NCBI RefSeq assembly: GCF_001039355.2
Contig: NW_019775955.1
Coordinates: forward strand, 30,671 to 73,354
Direction: 5' to 3'
Length of the DNA stretch: 42,684 nt
Origin: Lingula anatina
Taxonomy: Eukaryota > Brachiopoda > Lingulata > Lingulida > Lingulidae
Of the stretch, positions 1 through 11,160 are shown in pieces. A model generated the notes under the pieces. That model had not been told where the DNA came from, did no database searches, and saw only the letters and a list, made by a program, of their open reading frames with translations. Within the stretch, counting starts at the first letter, position 1, and the number at the start of each line of letters is the position of its first letter. Made by a program: the position numbers and the translations under genes.

Positions 1-2190
1 GTAGGGACATGAAAGCAGACTAACTAATTGGGTGTATTCCCACAGGGGCCAATACTTTAATTTTGTATAATATTTTACTCGTCCCTGATTTCAGAGGGTA
101 GAAATTTACCAGGTTTATTAACCAGTCAAGGTGACAGTCAAGCGTGATAAGACCGTTCATCTTTAAAGTTTTCTCTCTTTAGTTTTTCGTTTCCTACCTG
201 TTGTATACTTTGACTCGAGGCTTCAGCCATCTCACTTTCTTTATATTACATTGCTGTTCGGCAAATTACTACTTTTTTTGCGCTTTATTTCACCGCTTAA
301 TTGGACTTCCTGATGCTCTACAATTAATCCAAGGTTGTGAATCACTGTTAACATGGCCTCGATGATACCGCTATCAGTGAAGACAGAATATCATTCAAAA
401 CGCTCAGCGGAGAACATAAATTGTGCATTTACTGTGCGTTTTAATGTGAATAGAGACAAAAACATTGAATCCAATACGGGATAACGGAAAACGGTACGAA
501 TGGAGTGCTGTTGATATTCGCGATGTAATGGGAACTTATAAGGATATGTACTGTAGTATAGGGACTATGATAAAGCGACTCATGTTCAGTATCATCACGA
601 CAGGAACATGCTGATTGTAGCTATGGAGCGAGGTCAGTTTCTAGTGACCTCTGACATTCAGAATATCAGTGCTGTATGTGTGACGAAGTTGTTGTCTTTA
701 TCTTTTGCTGTTACGCGAAGTAGTAAATTCATCTCTTTTATATTCTTTCATGTTATTTATTAACTACTTTTCCAGTTGGTTCTCGCGCCGCTGTTTTCCA
801 TTTCTATTTCTATCTCTACCTAACACAACCTCTAGCAGCCTGCTCCCGTTTACATTACACGCAGTCGTGTAAGTATCGTTTAAGAGCATGTCAATCAATT
901 CAGTTCCTCTACAAAACAATCCTAGCTCCTTATTCAAGAAAGTTATTTTGTCTTTAAAAATAAATAATGAACTAAAATGCAATAAGTGTAAAATTCACAA
1001 TTTTCTGTGATTTTTCATTGAAAAAAAACCAAGTACCTAGTCCATTTGATTTAAATAAAATGTATTTTTATTTTTTAAGCAATTTAGACTTGCCCCATTA
1101 AGAACATATAATTTTGTTGTTAAAGGAATATCTTTGTAAAAGTGTGCAACCCAAAGCAACAAAGTCTGTAACCCAAAATAATTCTGTGGAAACACCTAAT
1201 GAAATACGAATATGATCAAATCAAATCAAAGCCTATGATCAGAGACTTGCCATCCAGATTATATAATCTATTATAGATATTTCAATCTTAAAGTGTGCAA
1301 CCCAAAGCATTCATATTCTCTAACCAAACATAATTATGTGGACACATCCACTGACATTTTAAGGAAATCAGGTTTCACATCAAGATTGGGTCATTTATTA
1401 TTGACATATCAATTTAAAAGTCTGCAACCCAAAGCTTTCATATTATCTAACCAAAAATTATTATGTGGATAAATCCGATGAGATTTTAAGGAAATCAGCT
1501 TTGACATCAAGATTGGGTCATTTATTATTGACATATCAATCTAAAAGTGTGCAACCCAAAGCATTCAAATTCTGTAGCCTGAAAAAAATTCTGTATTAGC
1601 ACCATCTGTTTGTATCATTTATTATTACCGTTCAGTTAATTAAATTTTGAAATGAATATCCAAATATAGCAGTTATGTTAACAGTTTCCCTATTATTGTT
1701 CCTCGTGAATTCTTGGAAATAAAGCCTGTTCAGCAGGTTTCTCAAACTATGCCAACCTAAAAATGGCCAAAAAAGAAAAGAAATGAGCTTGGTATAATTG
1801 TAGCTTTTCTACCATGTAATATGAAGACCACGTTACCAATTTTAATATTAAATAAAATACGACTAAAAGTTTCGTCTTACTCCAACAATTAAGAAGGCTC
1901 TATAGATGGTCGGAAATTCTACCCTTGACAAATCACAACAACCGTTTAATTTTCAAGTAGAAGAAGTCGGTCCTATATTTCTTAATTAAAAATGAAGGGC
2001 ATATCTAGTTTTCTGTCGACAATACAGCTTGCGCACCTATTTATGTTAAGTGTGTTCGAAATGTTTTATTACGTGTTTTTTTTTTTTTCTGGAAATACTG
2101 TCTTGAACCTGCCATCAACAAACGCTAAGCTCCCAACCTAAAATGTGCTATTTCTGTTTAATTCTCAGTGTGCTGAGTTTTGAATGTTAA
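1..2190. repeat. Left copy of a large dispersed or duplicated repeat
   Basis: Bases 1-480 and 978-2190 match 2945-3420 and 3720-5412 closely, with many point differences and small indels. Both copies begin with the same bases (GTAGGGACATGAA), so the window edge coincides with the repeat edge or the repeat continues to the left. Bases 481-977 have no counterpart in the right copy. No convincing coding sequence is present; short open frames here contain no recognisable domain. It could be an old non-autonomous transposon family or a local duplication. Confidence 0.85.
1130..1600. repeat. Internal tandem subrepeats of about 127 bp, left copy
   Basis: Units carry the phrase GTGTGCAACCCAAAGC or a close variant at about 1143, 1293, 1419 and 1546. 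They are followed by a block ending in ATTGGGTCATTTATTATTGAC. The spacing of the last three is about 126-127 bp. The same units recur in the right copy at about 3881, 4177 and 4309, so the tandem structure predates the duplication. Confidence 0.75.
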
Positions 2191-2944
2191 AAAAATGTTT
2201 TAGTAGTCTGTACATTGCAGTAAGAAAACAGACTGGATAGCACGTCAAAAGCACTCGCCGGTCTTGCGCGCAGCACATTCTGGTAAAAAGTTTGAGAATT
2301 ATGTCCAAGGGATGCAATTACTCAGCAATGATTTGGCACTTCAGAGTAAAATAGTTACAAATCCTTCATTGTCAATCCAACTAGGCAAAAAAGGCAAGAA
2401 AGTAGTAGTAAGTAGATTCGTACACTATACACAGCACATTTGAGTAATTATCTGCATTACGGTGAATTGAAATAGAAGCCTGCGCACAGTCCTTGTAAGC
2501 AAAGTCCCATTAAAATTATCCTATTTTTGAAGTACCAGCCATGCAATAATAATGATAATAATAATAATAATAGCCCAGTGGCATGGCTACTTCTTTCTTA
2601 GCTCAGTTTCACGTGAACCCCGAGCCTTCAATGTACGGCCCATTCGATCTACGTAAGATTTACAAAGGTACAAGTGACGGTTGTTTTCCGGAAGCTATAA
2701 ATTTACTGGTACATGTACTGTGTAGGTGTACCAAGTTTGAATGTGATCCTGTCTAGTTCTCTTCGTCAGTCATTTTATTGTTTGTTTTCTGCGATTCTGT
2801 TTCACAGGCTTACCTTTTTTATTGTCTCTGTTGTACTGAGTATATGGCGAAATAAATAAATTCGTTCAAAAATTACTTAACCAAGTTTGATCAGACTTTT
2901 TTTATCTTCTCTGTCCCTGAGCCACCATTTAAGGGGGGGGCGGA
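2191..2944. other. Spacer between the two repeat copies
   Basis: This stretch is not matched in the right copy. It holds a short ATA/ATG-type simple repeat near 2546-2571 and a G run just before 2945. I see no gene in it. Confidence 0.6.
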
Positions 2945-4685
2945 GTAGGGACATGAAAGCAGACTAACTAATTGGATGTATTCCCACAGGGGCCAATACT
3001 TTAATTTTGTATAGTATTTTACTCGTCCCTGATTTCAGAGGGTAGAAATTTACCAGGTTTATTAACCAGTCAAGGTGACAGTCAAGCGTGATTAGACCGT
3101 TCATCTTTAAAGTTCCTCTCAAGTTTTTCGTTTCCTACCTGTTGTATACTTTGACTCGAGGCTTCAGCCATCTCACTTTCTTTATATTACATTGTTGTTC
3201 GGCAAATTACTACTTTTTAGGTGCTTTATTTCACCGCTTAATTGGACTTCCTGATGCTCTACATTTAGTCCAAGGTTGTGAATCACTGTTAACATGGCCT
3301 CGATAGATACCGCTATCAGTGAAGACAGAATATCATTCAAAACGCTCAGAGGAGAACATAAATTGTGCATTTACTGTGCGTTTTAATGTGAATATAGCGA
3401 CAAAAAATGTAAAAATCTTAAATTGCTCTTTTTTTCCTTTTTTTATGATGGTGAAAAGTAGGTCAAAGGTCAACTTCAAGGCCTCATGCAGTGAGATTGC
3501 CAGAATATGACCTCCTATACAAGTTCAATAGTAACTATGGGCGTATCTCTGTCAGTTTTGGAGATATAAGGGAAAGAAAATTTGCAAAGTTCAGTTCAAA
3601 AATATATTTCCATGTAGCATTTGTGCCTTTATTATAAAGAATGAAACTGTGTGGCACTCTTAGTTTTGTTGTACCACCCAAAGATAAAAATTATAATTAA
3701 AAAAATATGACTTAAAAAATACAATAAGTGTAAAATTCACAATTTTCTGTGATTTTTCATTGAGAAAACCAAGTACCTAGTCCATTTGATTTTGATAAAA
3801 TATCATTAATTTTTTTAGAAATTTCGACTAGCCCCATTAAAAACATTTGATTTTGTTGTTAAAGACATATCTTTGTAAAAATGTGCAATCCAAAACAACA
3901 AATTCTATAACCCAAAATAGTTATGTGGAAACACCTAATGAAATACGAATATAATCAAATCAAATCAAAGCCTATGATCAAAGACTTGCCATTTAGATTG
4001 AATCATCTATTATTTCAATTTATTAAACCCTACGGCTCATCAGAATATAAAACAGTGACAATATAAAGTTAGATCTAATCAACTACCATGACTACAACAA
4101 CTGCTACAGATACAAACAATAATAATAATACGAATAATTATAATAATAATTATTATTATAGATATTTCAATCTAAAAGTGTGCAACCCAAAGCATTCATA
4201 TTCTCTAACCCAATATACTGTAATTATGTGGACACATCCACTGAAATTTTAAGGAAATCAGCTTTGACATCAAGATTGGGTCATTTATTATTGACATATC
4301 AATCTAAAAGTGTGCAACCCAAAGCTTTCAAATTCTGTTGCCTGAAAAATGTCTGTGGTAGCACCGTCTGATTGTCTCATTTATTATTACCGTTCAGTTA
4401 ATTAAATTTTGTAATGAAAATCCAAATATAGCAGTTATGTAAAAAGTCTGTGGTAGCACCATCTGATTGTATCATTTATTATTACTGTTCAGTCAATTAA
4501 ATTTTGTAATGAAAATCCAAATATAGCAGTTTCCTTATTGTTGCTCATGATTTCTAGGAAACAAAGCCTGTCAAGCAGGTTTCTCCAACTATGCCAACCT
4601 AAAAATGGCCAAAAAAGAAAAAATTGAGCCCAGAACTTATAAATATTTTTTCACCAATGGTCACATCATCACATTGTCACATCAA

Positions 4686-4749
4686 AAATAATAATAATAA
4701 TAAATAAAATAAAATAAAATAAAATAAATATATAAATAAATAAATAAAC
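4686..4749. repeat. AAATA/ATA microsatellite
   Basis: Runs of ATA, AAATA and AAAT units lie inside the insertion that splits the right repeat copy. Confidence 0.9.
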
Positions 4750-4923
4750 TAGAGGGTCAGAGAGGTGATACCGCCTCCGGATATTGTACCACCAGCATTA
4801 TTGTTAAATGGGGAGGATTATACACTGTTCTGGTATGTGATTCAATAACTGGTATTGTCCCTGTAACTTTGAGGATTCACCGTATAGATCTTAAGGAAAA
4901 TACAGGTTACAGTACAGTAGGTT

Positions 4924-5014
4924 ACGGTACAGTTACAGGTACATATAAGTATTATCACTGATCTTCAGAGATGCATCAGTAATAATACTTATATGTTCCT
5001 GTAACTGTACCGTT
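4924..5014. repeat. Long inverted repeat (hairpin)
   Basis: The left arm, from ACGGTACAGTTACAGG at 4924 to about 4956, is nearly a perfect reverse complement of about 4982-5014. The spacer is roughly 25 nt and there are one or two mismatches. It sits at the end of the insertion absent from the left repeat copy. A MITE end or a foldback element would look like this. Confidence 0.8.
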
Positions 5015-5412
5015 ACAAGCTTGGAATAATTGTAGCTTTTCTACCATGCAGTGTGAAGATCACGTTACCAATTCTAATATTAAATAAAATACGACTAAAA
5101 GTTTCGTTTTTACTCCAAGAATTAAGAAGGCTCTATAAACGGTGGGAAATTCTACCCTTGACAAATCGCAAGAATCGTTTAATTTTCAAGAAGAAGAAGT
5201 CGGTCCTATATTTCTTAATTGAAAATGATGGGCATATCTAGTTTTCTGTCGACAATACACCATGCGCAACTATTTATGTTAAGTGTGTTCGAAATGTTTT
5301 TCCTATTTTTCTGGCAATACTGTCTTCAACCTGCCATCAACATACGCTTAGCCCCCAACCTAAGTGTGTTAGCTCTGTTAAATTCACAATGTGCGAATGT
5401 TGAATGTTAAAA

Positions 5413-6073
5413 ACACTTTTCCTCATATTTGGGGTTGGTCGTGATAGTTGACTAAATTATCAGTAGTTTCTGACCAAACGGAGAGAAGGTCAAGTAAATA
5501 TACCTGTGACATATAACTATGCTTGTAAATGTTTTCCAAGAAAAGGTCCTGTTTAGATCAAAACATCAGATTACTGTGAATCACTCAGGCAAACATGTTG
5601 CACTAGTTTTCATCTGTAAGGGCAGTGAGTCACCGTGAGTTTAAGGGGCTGCTCTCCTATTTTACCTGCATGCACCTGTATATATTTAGAGTGATATCTT
5701 TCCTAGACAGGTGTCCCGGGGTAATATATGTTGAATTTGTATGCACGTCCTTAACCCAACTCTTTCGACATTGTCAGAAAACGTACATGACACAGAGACA
5801 TGGACCCAAATAAAAGCAGAAATTTACAAACATACGCCAACAAGTTCAGAAAGTACGTCATCTAAGATACAGCGAAGATAACGACGGTAACGCCCACTTG
5901 CGATCACATGTTCAAAGTCACCCAATACAATTACGACAAGTACCTATAATATGATATCAAGCCCCTCCCATTACTTTTATTTAAAAGGATGTTCGTGCAG
6001 TTCTTCCACATTTACACACGGCTCTTCCCAGCGTTGTAGACAACCATCATTTGTTAGTGCATACGGTTTAAGA
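5413..6073 (+). other. 5' flank of the C-type lectin gene
   Basis: No coding exon was recognised. The stretch must contain the lectin promoter and 5' untranslated region, but I could not place a TATA box or start site with confidence. An open frame runs in frame into the lectin ATG from 5951, but its residues have no signal-peptide or domain character, so I start the protein at 6074. Confidence 0.45.
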
Positions 6074-8404
6074 ATGGCAGTATTACATTTGCTAACTTGC
6101 ACGTTTTTGTTTGTTCTTATTCAGCATGGTAGAGTTTGGGGAAATGAATTTGTCAACATGCAGTGCAGAGGCACTGGCACCGGCATAATGATACGCACAC
6201 CAAAGACAAGGTTTGTATGCCGTGATAGTTCAATACTTCACTGTATGTCACAACCTTATTTATGTTTCAATTTATTTATGTGGTTTCTTTGGTCAATGTC
6301 TACTGTGTGCAGAAAAAACTTGGGACATTTTGCAGAAGGACCAACGGTTACAGTAGACGAGGTTCGCCTTGGAAAAGCAATTTAAGACAGATATAACTTG
6401 GGTTTTATCTCTTGGACTTAACGTTTGTCGGGTTAGAACAGGAATAAGAATGTAATAGTTCACTTGATGATGTTTTTTGACTTCAAGTACACAAAGTGAA
6501 AAAAGGGCAGGACCGATAGTAAGTAGACCTGACTGGAGTGAAGAATTATTTCGTAATGATAAAATCAACATCCATTTTTGTAACTGCTGGCCGAAACCGT
6601 TGAAAGGTATGAGCACGCTTCAGTTTGCCCAGTTGGTTGAAAAAAAGTGCAGTGGCGGATTTAGGCGGGTGTCAGGGAGGTCCTGACCCCCATCGGTTTC
6701 TAAAAAACCACACCAATAGTCCCCTCTAGAATTTAGAATTTCGACTAGCTGAATCATATAGCAGATCTCAACCGTACCCAATGGAACCGTTCGCCCTCCA
6801 AACACCAAAAAATTTGGAGATCCTTCGGCGGGCCCCGGAACCCCACGCCATGGGGGGGGGGGGGGGTGGCGAGGGTAGGATTCCCATCCAAAGCCTGTCT
6901 TTCCTAATAAAAAATAATAAAATAAAGAACAAAATGGATTCCCCTTCCCTAAAATAATCCTAGATCCGCCCCGGGAGTGTTCAAACACTGAACCGAAGAG
7001 CTGCTCTACTCGATTTTAACAGGTCGCTGAATTGGAAAAGAAGTTGCAGGAAACAGACGTAGAACTGCGAAACAAGATTAGGCTTCAACAAGAACAGGTA
7101 GTGAAATGCTATGCTTTGGTGTCAGATCTCACCAAGAGATTGGAAAAAATTGAAGAAAAACAGGCTAGTGTAAAAGGTACGTGATGTATAAAGTCATGAC
7201 AAAAAATAAAAGTTTTGAATTAAATGATTGTTTACGTAGTTGTTACGTAAGAGTAGAATAAAATCTATAGGCATCCTGCTAGGTAAGGGTGACACTTTTT
7301 AGTAGGGGGGTATAGATCCAAACCATGTTCCTGGTAGGCCTATTGTCTGCACATATTTTCAAATGTTCTTTACCGAATCTTGCCTTCGGATTCTCGATTT
7401 CAGTGTGTCCCCGTGACTTTATTGAACTCTTTGGCAGCTGCTACTATTATTCGACGGTTCAGAAGACTTGGCACCAAGCTCAGGAGCACTGTCAAAGTAT
7501 CTCTGCCAATCTGGTTACTATAACTTCTAAAGATGAAAATGAGATCATATGGAAACATTTACCAGGTAAGTTCCTTTCCATTATGCTATTAGAGAGTTAA
7601 TAGTTAATAGTTACAATTTTCAAGTCAAGGTGTGTTTGGGTACAACTTTTATATACAGACATATACAGGTAGCATCTGTAGATATAACCATCGCCTGTGT
7701 CTGTCGTTGTCGTTGATAATATCCGTGTTACCTGTTGTGCGTAATGAAAATTTGGTGTTTATTTTGCTGTTAAACATATTGTACTATTAACAAAATAACC
7801 TATTAGGTATTTCCTTCTTAATATCCGTACATTCGACAGCTTTTCTGTCTTGTTCCAATTCGTGAGCACTTGAATTTGTTGATGTCAGGCAAGTATCAGA
7901 TCCACCAAACATAAAGGGCAAAAAAAAAAGAAACTGATCAATGTTCAACATTTTGAAATGTGATTTGTCATTCCAGTGTCCTATTTTTAAAGAAAATAGT
8001 TAGTTATTAGTGGTGGAAAAAACATAGCAACGAGAGTAGGTGTGCCCCCTAAATTACAATATGCAACACTTACAGTGAACAATGTACATTATGACTTTTA
8101 TTAATTTTTTTAGAAAAAAATGTCCAACGCTTTTGATGTTCCTTTAAATATTTTCAATTTTTTTATTTTAGGTTCAGTAAAGCACTGGTGGATAGGTGCT
8201 AGCGACCGGATATCCGAGGGGACATGGGTTTGGGTTGCCAACAACTCCAGACTCACGTACACCAACTGGAATAAAGGTGAACCTAACAACCAAGGTGGAT
8301 CGGAAAACTGCGCGGAGTTAAACAAGGAAAGGGGGTCTCCCACGTGGAATGATGTTCCATGTAGTGGTACTCGACAATTTGTCTGTGAATGGTCTCGACT
8401 TTGA
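6074..8404 (+). CDS. Secreted C-type lectin with coiled-coil stalk (5 exons)
   Basis: Exons 6074-6210, 6488-6518, 7023-7176, 7404-7565 and 8172-8404 join with phases 2, 0, 1 and 1 into 238 codons ending in TGA. Residues 1-23 form a signal peptide (start MAVLHLLTCTFLFVLIQ, likely cleaved after VWG). Exon 3 encodes a charged heptad-like stalk that should form a coiled coil and oligomerise the protein. Exons 4-5 form a C-type lectin domain with the opening CPRDF...GSCYYYS, an EPN motif (mannose-type calcium site), a WND motif and the closing FVCEW. Lectins of this type bind glycans on microbes or self surfaces in a calcium-dependent way; the ligand here is not known. Exon 2 is only 31 nt; its inclusion is inferred from splice signals and because it is the only exon found that reconciles the flanking phases. 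An AATAAAG at about 8643 is a plausible polyadenylation signal. Confidence 0.9.
6488..6518 (+). other. 31-nt microexon of the lectin gene
   Basis: It is bounded by a TTCAAG acceptor and a GTAAGT donor. It changes phase 2 to phase 0 and encodes STQSEKRAGPI. Without it, exon 1 joined directly to the coiled-coil exon gives a stop codon early in that exon. Confidence 0.7.
6650..6974. mobile_element. MITE-like element in a lectin intron
   Basis: About 325 bp, beginning CAGTGGCGGATTTAGG and ending CCTAGATCCGCCCC. The ends are imperfect inverted repeats of about 14 bp, similar to ends common in hAT-type non-autonomous elements. It contains a run of about 17 G at 6852-6867. I could not find a clear 8-bp target duplication, so the superfamily is a suggestion only. 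Confidence 0.65.
7651..7720. repeat. Diverged copy of the dispersed repeat seen at 41.86 kb
   Basis: TACAGACA, a short stem-like segment, then CCATCGCCTGTGTCTGTCGT match the order of motifs at 41860-41925 (CCATCACCTGCGTCTGTCGT). It lies in the intron between the two lectin-domain exons. Confidence 0.6.
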
Positions 8405-10407
8405 CAACAGTTTCAACCCCAGGACCAATGGCAATGTCATTGCATTCTTTTACGTTACACCTTTTACCTTTGTCAAACAATTTGATCCTTGTTAATACTT
8501 TACAGGTACATTTAGCTGGTTCTTTATTATTCCTTGTAGTTACCTTTCAGCCGTGAGAAAGCCTTTATCAATGAAATACGGTCTTTCTATTGCCTCTAAA
8601 TTTCCCTGAGTGAATTTTGCAAAAAAAATCATGGACGAATTTTAATAAAGATTTCAGGATAGATCACATATCATCCAGGAGAGAAATTTATATATTGGGG
8701 GACACCGTTCGATACATTTGGTTTATTTGATTGTTTACTGTTTAAGCCGGGGATAAGAAAACAAGTTGTAAAATTAAGAAGGGGTAAATTTTTGGCTAAA
8801 TATTTAGGTACTAATAAAGATGAGTAACATCTTAATCATTTGATTCTGTTGGCATTTTATTTTTCATCCAGTCAGATTAATGTACATTACAAAAGTTACA
8901 TGAATATATCTAAATAAAATAAATAAAAAACGGCTGAGCATTTTTTGAAGTAAAATATGGAAACTACAAAAACACCACTTTTAGAAATATCTCCATACGT
9001 CAATAGTGCTGCTTTACATATTTTGGCAAATATTTTGCTTGTGCACTTTGAACATTTGGATAAATAAAGACAATGAGGACGCCACACTTCTACGGTAAAG
9101 TTGGAAGCAAATTATAGCACAAAACTATGTAATGCAACTACAGTGATATTTCAGGGAATTGCAACATCCCACTTAAAGTGACAGCATATTTGTATATTTG
9201 TGACTCATGGGTGTCTTCAAAGTACCGGCGTGTTTTAGACAATTAACAACAGTTAACAAACAGGATGAAAACATTACATAATTACCTTTAAAATATGTAT
9301 ATTTAACCACTAAAATAGAAAAAAAATTGAAAGTGGTGATACATATTATGCTTTAAATATCTTGAAATATGTAGTTTTGACTACTTGTAGTGGATTTACA
9401 GTGTCACAGAAAAACAGCTAAATATTCTACAGACTGAATGGAGGACAACTGATTTTCAAAAAAATAATATGATGATATGTTTAAAAAATTATACACAGAT
9501 GGTTCTACTGTTTGATCTCTAATATTACTTTGGCACTGTGAATGTAATAGTTCTATTTCGGTCTTTTGAGACAGAAACTGGAATGATTTGAACTCTGTAA
9601 TTATAAACAAATATGATGACATAAATGAAACACATTAATAATTGTTCAATTAATTTTATGACTACCTATGAGGGTAAATCTACATAAAAATAATTATGGG
9701 ATCAATAGCTCTTGTTGGGTAAAAAATAAAAATATTTCTATCATTTCAAATTTGGGCAAAACTCTTAGTGAAAAATAACTAAATGAAAATAAATTTGAAA
9801 AACATACAGTAAGTACATCATAATTCCATGTACCATATTTGTTGAACATATATTATATACAAGTATAAACAATTGGTTATAAAAACATATCAGTAATGTG
9901 GATGTGATTGTGACTTCCATTGCGGTAGACGAGACCAAGTTTCATCACATCTGTAAATGTGGTAGTTGTGATCAGGCTGGAAGCAATCAAGATATCTGCT
10001 GTGCTCAATGGGTGATAAAAGGATCTGTTGTATTATCTGCCTAATGTTGACAGATGGCCAGATTGTCTCAGAAGAAGCAACTAAGCTAATTTTACTTCTC
10101 CAGCCTTAATGAATGCATTAATGTCTTTAAAAATTAAAAGAAAGAACTATGCAGGGTTAACGTTCTGACAACTTGACAAATAGGCTCCAAGAACCCTGTA
10201 TATCTCTAATAAAATATACCAGTCAGGTAGAGTTCCCCAAAGAAGTTTTGGGCCAATATTTGATCTTAATTGAAATGCAAAATCTAGGCCATCTTTAAGA
10301 AATGATGAATCTCTAGAAGTACACTTTAAAAAACAAATCATTGTTCTACAACATCACCTTATTCCCAATTTTAGAAAACATTTGCAATATTTCAACTAAG
10401 TAGTTTA

Positions 10408-10410
<3 letters not shown>
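8405..10410. other. Intergenic, lectin 3' side and distal Dok 3' side
   Basis: AT-rich. It contains the lectin 3' untranslated region at its left end. Weak coding-like frames occur around 9880-10340 on both strands, but they are broken by stops and have no identifiable domain. I see no intact gene. Confidence 0.5.

Positions 10411-10486
<76 letters not shown>
10411..10486. repeat. AT dinucleotide microsatellite
   Basis: An uninterrupted run of 38 AT units (76 bp) in the intergenic stretch between the convergent lectin and Dok genes. Confidence 0.98.
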
Positions 10487-10488
<2 letters not shown>

Positions 10489-10990
10489 TGCATCTAATAC
10501 ATTGTTTTTTATGTGGAGACCAACATTTGCTCTAAAGGTCTCTTGTGAAACTGATCCAGGGGCACATTCTAAACTGTTAATAAAATCACAAGATATTTAT
10601 GGTAAGAATTCAGGAAGACACCTTTCTAAAAGTGATTTATCAATACAGCACAACAGACCCCAGAATTCTTTTGGGTTACAAGCCTCAATCCAAGAAGCAA
10701 CTTCCTGCTAGAATTCTTAGTCAACTAAGTCCTTTTTTCTAAAGGAGTGTAAAATACCCCTCAGCTTTTCTATCTTTCAACTATAATTAGCTCCATGAGC
10801 AATCAGTGACCCAAAAATAAGTCAACATGGAACTCAAATCTGGTGTAGAGAGCATCATTTTGTCAACAGTTTTATATACTGTGTTCCTAAGTGATGAAAG
10901 GAAAAAACTGAAATTCCAGGAAAATCTATAATTGGCATAGAGAGGTCAAATACTCTTTATGTTTTTTAGTTATACTTTTCAACTCTCTGT

Positions 10991-11160
10991 TCCGCTTATA
11001 TTTGGCCACCATTTTAATTCAACTATCCACCAGTCATAATTGTTCCTCCTGCATGTCCTCTTTTATTTGGCTGCCATTATAATTCAACTTTCCACCAATC
11101 ATAACTGTTCCTCTTGTATGTCCTCTTTGATTTGGTGGCCATTTTGATTATCATTCACAT
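10991..11160. repeat. 65-bp tandem repeat spanning the Dok stop codon
   Basis: Units start at 10991, 11056 and 11121, marked by TCCKCTT...TTTGG followed by GCCATT and ACCA..CATAA. On the minus strand the unit covers the last Dok codons ([12 protein letters not shown]), the stop at 11099-11101 and the first 3' untranslated bases. The downstream copies can no longer be translated in frame because 65 is not a multiple of three. Confidence 0.85.
11062..11067 (-). promoter_or_regulatory. Candidate Dok polyadenylation signal AATAAA
   Basis: AATAAA on the minus strand, 32 nt after the stop codon. It lies in the second 65-bp unit; the coding unit has AATCAA at the same place and the third unit has AATATA. 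Use of this signal would give a very short 3' untranslated region; distal signals may be used instead. Confidence 0.4.

Larger units (their letters stand above)
2945..5412. repeat. Right copy of the large repeat, with nested insertions
   Basis: It is co-linear with the left copy but interrupted. Bases 3421-3720 replace the left copy's 481-977 and contain AGGTCA-rich sequence like that in the element at 38.5 kb. Bases of about 4012-4155 are an extra AT-rich block. Bases of about 4628-5019 are an insertion holding an AAATA-type microsatellite and a long hairpin. A stretch of about 100 bp at 4344-4440 is tandemly duplicated at 4446-4535. The copy ends near 5412, where similarity stops. Confidence 0.85.

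Noticed and set aside
5951-6385. 144-codon open frame read as one protein
   Set aside because: Only 6074-6210 belongs to the lectin; the upstream part is untranslated and the downstream part reads into an intron.
9880-10740. Possible degraded coding remnant (CKCGSC on plus; WGTLPDWYILLEIYRVL on minus)
   Set aside because: Both strands give short broken frames with stops every few dozen codons and no identifiable family; chance cannot be excluded.
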